Shown here one piece after another: positions 12,830 through 16,676 of a stretch of DNA of 16,676 nucleotides. The position numbers and the translations under genes are program-made. The stretch's first letter is position 1. The number at the start of each line of letters is the position of its first letter. The DNA is taken from contig CAKTFD010000048.1 of the NCBI GenBank assembly GCA_934553285.1, positions 1 through 16,676 on the forward strand, written 5' to 3'. The notes under the pieces are model-generated. The model was not told the DNA's origin. It ran no database searches and was given only the letters and a program-made list of their open reading frames with translations. The stretch comes from an uncultured Faecalibacterium sp. Its GTDB lineage: Bacteria > Bacillota > Clostridia > Oscillospirales > Ruminococcaceae.

Positions 12830-13294
12830 TTACTCGATCTCGATCAGATTCGGGTTTTCAGGCAAAGCCTTTGTCTGCTTAGAGCTGGGCAGCTGGATGT
12901 GCAGGACACCATCCTCGAACTTTGCGTGGATGTCCTCCTTCTTCACATCGCCCACATAGAAGCTGCGGGCGCAGCTGCCGGAGAAGGTCTCGCGCCGCAC
13001 ATAGCGGCCATTCTTATCCTTTTCATCGTTGCTGTGGCTGCGCACTGCCTGAATGGTCAGGTAGCCATCGTTCAGATCCATCTGAACGTCTTCCTTCTTG
13101 CAGCCCGGCAGGTCAACAGCTACTTCGTAGCCGTTGTCCGTCTGTTTGACATCGGTCTTCATCATGTTTGCACCGCGCTTACCAAAGGTATCACGAGCCT
13201 CACGGTTCATCATACGTTCCAGTGCAGCGTCATTCCAGAACGGATCGAAGAAATCATCGAACAGGTTTTCATGGAAAACAGTCGGCATAAGCAT
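12830..13294 (-). CDS. Hsp20 / alpha-crystallin small heat shock protein
   Basis: A 154-residue protein starting at 13294 with GGAGG about nine bases upstream (a second ATG two codons later is possible). It has an N-terminal arm with the Phe-rich segment FHENLFDDFFDPFW (7-20), a central alpha-crystallin domain (about 45-140) with DLPGCKKEDVQMDLNDGYLTI, RRETFSGSCARSFYVG and the A-x-x-x-n-G-V-L signature in AKFEDGVLHIQLP, and a short tail ending NPNLIEIE that can supply the inter-dimer I-x-I anchor. Such proteins hold unfolding proteins in the cytoplasm independently of ATP and form large oligomers. A CIRCE operator overlaps the promoter, so HrcA control is expected. Confidence 0.94.
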   Translation of the reverse strand: MLMPTVFHENLFDDFFDPFWNDAALERMMNREARDTFGKRGANMMKTDVKQTDNGYEVAVDLPGCKKEDVQMDLNDGYLTIQAVRSHSNDEKDKNGRYVRRETFSGSCARSFYVGDVKKEDIHAKFEDGVLHIQLPSSKQTKALPENPNLIEIE

Positions 13295-13411
13295 AAATCA
13301 TTCCTCCAATCCCGGCGTTCGGGTCGGGACAAAAAATTTGAAGTCCAGCGGAGCGGGCTTTCCGGGGGGCCTTGCGGCTCTCCTTTTGCCCTTCCTCCTG
13401 AGCACGGCCCT

Positions 13412-13440
13412 GTTATAGCACGATTTATTAGCACTGTCAA
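13412..13440 (-). promoter_or_regulatory. Promoter of the Hsp20 gene
   Basis: TTGACA (13435-13440), a 17-bp spacer and TATAAC (13412-13417) on the minus strand. The -35 hexamer lies inside the CIRCE element, so HrcA would block RNA polymerase. Start near 13405 gives a leader of about 110 nt, GC-rich in its first half. Confidence 0.82.
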
Positions 13441-13454
13441 GTGCAGAGTGCTAA
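13428..13454. promoter_or_regulatory. CIRCE operator (HrcA binding site)
   Basis: TTAGCACTG, nine bases, GAGTGCTAA. The consensus is TTAGCACTC-N9-GAGTGCTAA, so only one base differs (G13436 for C), and that base is part of the TTGACA -35 hexamer on the other strand. Confidence 0.93.
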
Positions 13455-13560
13455 AATTCATAAAAGAATAATACTTTTAACACATCTTATGCGATTTTTC
13501 CAAAAATAATCTCTGTCATCGTTTTATTTTTGCAGCGGCACAACAGCCGCCTGCATACAC

Positions 13561-13926
13561 TCACGTACCTTTCCGTTCAAACCCCAAGTAGCGCGTACCC
13601 TGAAAACTCAGCTTTCCGGTGTCACCTTCTGCCAGCTGGCCGTATTCTGTGCCGCTCAGCTGCAGCTCCATGCGGTCGCCGCTTTCCACCTGAAAGGTGA
13701 CATAATAGGTCGTAAACGTATGCGCCATCGTATTGTCCGTATGATGGCGGGAAACGTTCATCCGCTTAGCCACCACAGCGGCCGAAACAGTAAGGCGCGG
13801 GGAGGCATTATTTTTGCTCCATGTGCGCAGATTGCTCACCACAGTAAACAGGATCATACCCAGCACCACCAGAAATACCAGCGGGAACAGGATGCTGAAA
13901 AGTGCGTCAAACCCACTATAAAACAT
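13561..13926 (-). CDS. DUF2500 family membrane protein
   Basis: A 121-residue protein. One membrane helix (about 5-31) is followed by a small beta-rich domain with the family pattern VVAKRMNVS, TYYVTFQVESGDRMELQLSG, EYGQLAEGDTGKLSFQGTRYLGFER. The ATG lies one base after the TAA of the DUF6054 gene, and its GGAGGG overlaps the last codons of that gene, so the pair is cotranslated. The family is a common small membrane-anchored protein of Firmicutes and Enterobacteria with no defined function. Confidence 0.87.
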   Translation of the reverse strand: MFYSGFDALFSILFPLVFLVVLGMILFTVVSNLRTWSKNNASPRLTVSAAVVAKRMNVSRHHTDNTMAHTFTTYYVTFQVESGDRMELQLSGTEYGQLAEGDTGKLSFQGTRYLGFERKGT

Positions 13927-13927
13927 G

Positions 13928-14275
13928 TTATCCCTCCAAAATTTCTTCCAGCAGCTGCTTTACGTCCTCCAGAAAAGCGTCCTCGCCAAGGGTATTCAGC
14001 TTAAAAAACACCGCCTGACTGCCGCCCGCTGCGATGGCCGACAGCCGGATGGGGCTTTCGCCGTTCTGGAACAGGGTCAGCGTCAGGCTCAGGCGGTTGC
14101 CGCCCACCATGCTGTACCGCTCAAACACCCGCACGCTGCACCGGGCATCGCCGTCCCGGAAGTCGCTGCTGGCCTCCAGCTCCGCCGACCAGCTGCTGTC
14201 CGGGATGGCCCGTTCCAGCTTGTGCAGCAGGGTGTCAAATTTCTGGTTGCGGATGGTCTTTTCAAATATCGCCAT
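13928..14275 (-). CDS. DUF6054-like conserved hypothetical protein
   Basis: A 115-residue soluble protein, with AGGAGG eight bases before the ATG. It opens with FEKTIRNQKFDTLLHKLERAI, a likely amphipathic helix, followed by strands (SSWSAELEASSDFRDGDARCSVRVFERYS, NRLSLTLTLFQNGESPIRLSAIAAGGSQAVFFKLNTLGE) and a C-terminal helix FLEDVKQLLEEIL. The pattern fits the small DUF6054 family of Firmicutes. It is the first gene of a two-gene unit with the DUF2500 protein; no function is known. Confidence 0.72.
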   Translation of the reverse strand: MAIFEKTIRNQKFDTLLHKLERAIPDSSWSAELEASSDFRDGDARCSVRVFERYSMVGGNRLSLTLTLFQNGESPIRLSAIAAGGSQAVFFKLNTLGEDAFLEDVKQLLEEILEG

Positions 14276-14365
14276 CGTGATGCCTCCTTTTGCAAAATGC
14301 CGTTCCTTTATCCTGAATACGAATGAGCGCAGGCAATGATTGCAGGCGCTTGCCGGGGCACTTTT

Positions 14366-14371
14366 ATTGTA
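14366..14371 (-). promoter_or_regulatory. -10 box for the DUF6054-DUF2500 unit
   Basis: TACAAT on the minus strand about 90 bp upstream of the DUF6054 start. The -35 position reads TTTTCG, a weak match. Confidence 0.4.
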
Positions 14372-14460
14372 TCATGTTTTGCCGCCGCCGAAAAGATGCC
14401 GTTTGCGGATGTTGCTTGTGTATCAAAAGCGCAAACCGCTATAAAAAGTTGAATTGCAAT

Positions 14461-14529
14461 AAAAAGGCATCTGCCGCAAATCCGCTGCGTTTCTGAAAAC
14501 CAGGAGCGGATGCTGCAGATGCCTTTTTT
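14461..14529. terminator. Bidirectional terminator after the cysteine peptidase gene
   Basis: An outer 14-bp stem (14461-14474 with 14515-14528, AAAAAGGCATCTGC and complement) enclosing a 7-bp stem (14480-14486 with 14505-14511). U-rich tails appear in both directions because the stem ends in A5/T6. It lies 24 bp past the stop of the peptidase gene on the minus strand. Confidence 0.82.
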
Positions 14530-14552
14530 GTTTTGTATAACGGGACTTTTTA

Positions 14553-15578
14553 TCAGCCAAACAGCTTTGCAAACCAGCTTACGGTCGTTTCGGCAGCAGT
14601 TTCTACCGTAGTTTCCACCTGTTCTACCGTATCCTGCAGCTTGGTGCCCTCTGCGTCCTTTACCGACCAGTAGGTCTCGGTGCTGCTTGCATTGCCGGAC
14701 ACCGTAAAGTCCGATGCAAAGCACAGGCTCTCGCCGCTGGCATCAGATACCAGCACCATGTAGGTGTAGCTGCCCTCGGGCAGCTCCCCAAAGCGGATCT
14801 GGCTGTCCAGCGCATTCAGCGAGAAGCTGGCGGCATTTACCTGTGCCTGTGCGCTCTGCACAGTCTGATCTGCTTCATTCAGGATCGCAACCTGCACCTC
14901 GGTCAGGCTGGTACCGCTGGCGCTGTTGGCAGTGCCGGTCAGCGCCATGCCGCTGCCTGTGCGGAGGTTGACTGGGTAGCACATCCCTTCCAGCCGCAGG
15001 CTGTCATTCTGCGTCACTGTGCTGTTCTGGTCTGTGGTAACGTACCAGTAGCAGGACGACCGCCCAATGGACACGCTGGAGCTGGAAAGCGGGATACGAC
15101 CGGAGCTGATGTTGCCCGCCGGGTCTGAGCAATAAAAAATGCCGTTGGTATAGTCGGTCAGCAGCACCGCATGGGGCTGGGTGCGGTCGTACAGCACGAT
15201 GCCCTCCGGGTGCTCTGCAAGCAGCGCGATCAGTACCGCCGTTTTGCTTTGCAGCGCAGAGGGCAGGGTGGCGTAGCTCACCTGCATCTCCTTATATGTA
15301 AAACTATGCGAAAGGCCGTTCGCCCATGCCGTAGAGCGCACACTGTTTTCGGTAACAGCTGCCCAGTCGTTCAGCCCATCAAAGTAGGCCCGGCGGCGCA
15401 GCATCATGGCTGCAGAAGCCAGTGTACAGGTGCCTCCCCTGCTCTGTTTAAAGTAGAAGCCCGCATCCACGTTCAGGTCCACTGCCAGGGCAGCAGGCAG
15501 GCAGGTAAGCAGGAACGCAAGGCTCACAGCCAGGGTCAGCAGTCGTTTACGGAGTATGGTCTGTGCGGCGGTATTCAC
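14553..15578 (-). CDS. Secreted papain/C39-like cysteine peptidase
   Basis: A 341-residue protein starting at GTG with AAAGGAA ten bases upstream. Residues 1-32 form a signal peptide (LRKRLLTLAVSLAFLLTCLPAALA), so it is exported. The catalytic domain (about 38-185) has the arrangement of C39-like papain-fold peptidases: Cys51 in RGGTCTLASAAMMLR, His136 in PHAVLLTDY and Asp152 in YCSDPAG, with Gln45 as the likely oxyanion residue. A second region (about 205-300) is a probable beta-sandwich of Ala/Ser/Thr-rich strands. The last 35 residues (DTVEQVETTVETAAETTVSWFAKLFG) look like an amphipathic helix that could touch the membrane. No partner bacteriocin or exporter is nearby; target unknown. It has its own strong promoter. 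Confidence 0.78.
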   Translation of the reverse strand: MNTAAQTILRKRLLTLAVSLAFLLTCLPAALAVDLNVDAGFYFKQSRGGTCTLASAAMMLRRRAYFDGLNDWAAVTENSVRSTAWANGLSHSFTYKEMQVSYATLPSALQSKTAVLIALLAEHPEGIVLYDRTQPHAVLLTDYTNGIFYCSDPAGNISSGRIPLSSSSVSIGRSSCYWYVTTDQNSTVTQNDSLRLEGMCYPVNLRTGSGMALTGTANSASGTSLTEVQVAILNEADQTVQSAQAQVNAASFSLNALDSQIRFGELPEGSYTYMVLVSDASGESLCFASDFTVSGNASSTETYWSVKDAEGTKLQDTVEQVETTVETAAETTVSWFAKLFG

Positions 15579-15636
15579 GGTACGATGTTTCCTTTCTGGT
15601 TTCTTGGCGGATCTCGTTCCGGATTCACCGCTTCAA

Positions 15637-15665
15637 AGTATACCAGCCTGTAATCGTTTTGTAAA
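15637..15665 (-). promoter_or_regulatory. Strong promoter of the cysteine peptidase gene
   Basis: TTTACA (15660-15665), a 17-bp spacer and TATACT (15637-15642), with TG placed as an extended -10. The leader is about 50 nt and carries the AAAGGAA site. Confidence 0.75.
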
Positions 15666-15782
15666 CATTATTCCGTCTTTTTTCTCAATATCAACACGTT
15701 TTGGGTATATCTGTTGGCAGGTTTTCACAAATATTTCTGCAATTTTCCATGTATTTGACAAAATTCCATCCTATCTCCTGCA

Positions 15783-16676
15783 TCAACATGAAAAACTCTT
15801 TCTTTTTTCAGAGCTGCTACCGGCTGGCAGCCAGAGCGTTGCCTTTGCGCCGCAGGGGCTGTTTTGCCCGAACACCGCCCTGCCGCCATGGGCGGCAGCG
15901 ATCTGCTGCACTACATACAGGCCAAGGATATGGGGCGCATTTTCGGCAGGCTCCGCAGCGTTCAGCGCTGCCAGAACGGCAGCCGGATAGCCGATGCCGT
16001 CATCTGCCACGGTCAGGCAGAAGCGCTCCCCTACCCGCCGGGTGTGCACGGTAATGTTCACCGGCTTCGGGTTATGCCGGACGCTGTTGTTCAGCAGGTT
16101 TTCCAGCAGCCGTGCCAGCAGCGCCTCGTCCACCGAAAGCACCGTCTGCTCTGCCGGTTCTTCCTGTTCCAGCGTGATCTCGCAGTGCTCTGCCAGCGGA
16201 CTTTCGCAAAACTGCGCCACCAGCTGCCGGAACAGCGGCCCCGCACGCAGGTCTTTCCGGCGCAGGGGCTGGGCACCGTATTCCAGCTTACTGGTCAGGT
16301 TCAGGTCATCAATGAGGGTGCGCAGCTTTTCGCACTGGGTGCGGATGCCGGCCGCTTTCTGCCGGGAGCTGTCCGGCAAAAGTGCATCCTGTTCCAGCTG
16401 CTCCGCCCAGCCTAAGATCAGCGCCAGCGGGGTACGCACATCATGGCTGACCCCTGCGATCCACTGGGTGCGGGCGTTATCCCGCCGGGAAAGCATCTCG
16501 TTTTTGGCTTGCAGCTGCGCCCCGGTCTGGTTCAGCTTTTCTGCCAGTTCCCCGGCAAAACCATCGGTGGGCAGCTGGATGGTCTGCCCCTGTGCCAGCG
16601 CATCCAGACCGTTTGCCACGGTCTCCAGCCGCTTTGCCCCCCGCCAGCTCAGCCAGAAGCAGAGTGCCAGACCCAG
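15783..16676 (-). CDS. Sensor histidine kinase, C-terminal part (cut by window edge)
   Basis: The frame is open to the right edge, so the N-terminus is missing; a GTG at 16619 is internal rather than the start, because a membrane helix (LGLALCFWLSWRGAKRL) precedes it in frame. After this come a linker of HAMP length, the H box GVSHDVRTPLALILG, an N box ENLLNNSVRHNP, a G1 box VADDGIGYP and a G2-like LGLYVVQQIAAAHGG. The H box has Asp-Val where most kinases have Glu-Leu/Phe, a common variant in Firmicutes. The C-terminus ends SSEKRKSFSC. A cognate regulator gene would be expected just beyond the window. No terminator is obvious in the 200 bp before the peptidase gene, which has its own promoter. 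Confidence 0.9.
   Translation of the reverse strand: MGLALCFWLSWRGAKRLETVANGLDALAQGQTIQLPTDGFAGELAEKLNQTGAQLQAKNEMLSRRDNARTQWIAGVSHDVRTPLALILGWAEQLEQDALLPDSSRQKAAGIRTQCEKLRTLIDDLNLTSKLEYGAQPLRRKDLRAGPLFRQLVAQFCESPLAEHCEITLEQEEPAEQTVLSVDEALLARLLENLLNNSVRHNPKPVNITVHTRRVGERFCLTVADDGIGYPAAVLAALNAAEPAENAPHILGLYVVQQIAAAHGGRAVFGQNSPCGAKATLWLPAGSSSEKRKSFSC

Noticed and set aside
13542..13558. Hairpin GCAGCGGC/GCCGCCTGC after the DUF2500 gene as a terminator
   Set aside because: In the minus-strand direction it is followed by A-rich, not U-rich, sequence and has a bulge; not enough for a terminator call.
13561..13926. Possible toxin-antitoxin pair formed by the two small adjacent genes at 13561-14275
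   Set aside because: The products match housekeeping-type DUF2500 and DUF6054 families; there is no antitoxin DNA-binding domain or toxin fold.

Overview
The window looks like a chromosomal segment of a GC-rich gut Firmicute, most probably of the Faecalibacterium/Oscillospiraceae group. This is inferred from high GC with Firmicute-type signals (AGGAGG ribosome binding sites, TTGACA/TATAAT promoters, a CIRCE operator, U-tailed intrinsic terminators) and from the gene families present. No phage, transposase, CRISPR, rRNA or tRNA is visible. The taxonomic call is not proven from sequence alone.

Left part (1-5430): the last codons of a GH1-type beta-glucosidase, then a surface module. A lipoprotein with a Cthe_2159-type beta-helix (minus strand) diverges from a four-gene plus-strand operon: VTC-domain polyphosphate-polymerase-like enzyme, DUF4956 membrane protein, OmpR-type response regulator, sensor kinase. 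The 150-bp divergent region holds an almost perfect 60-bp inverted repeat. Each arm carries two TTTAGGTT boxes 11 bp apart and ends exactly 5 nt before a -10 box, so it is a strong candidate for the operator through which the regulator switches both arms of the module.

Middle (5430-9950): on the minus strand, a MATE exporter followed by a MOFRL-family glycerate 2-kinase. Upstream of the MATE gene a 690-bp intergenic region holds two divergent strong promoters. Each drives a short structured transcript ending in an intrinsic terminator: a ~185-nt leader/ncRNA facing the MATE gene and a ~125-nt RNA facing a short pyruvate-kinase-like gene. That gene lacks the usual C-terminal domain.

Right-middle (9950-12800): a PfkB-family kinase, then a Na+-pumping decarboxylase beta subunit and a 42-codon membrane protein that looks like a minimal gamma subunit. 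The beta-subunit gene has a leader with the architecture of a riboswitch: strong promoter, pseudoknot-capable fold, terminator hairpin with U tract, then a helix over the ribosome binding site. This is the best candidate in the window for an undescribed regulatory element.

Right part (12800-16676), all minus strand: an Hsp20 chaperone under a near-perfect CIRCE operator, a DUF6054-DUF2500 gene pair, a secreted papain/C39-like cysteine peptidase with its own strong promoter, and the C-terminal part of a sensor histidine kinase cut by the window edge.
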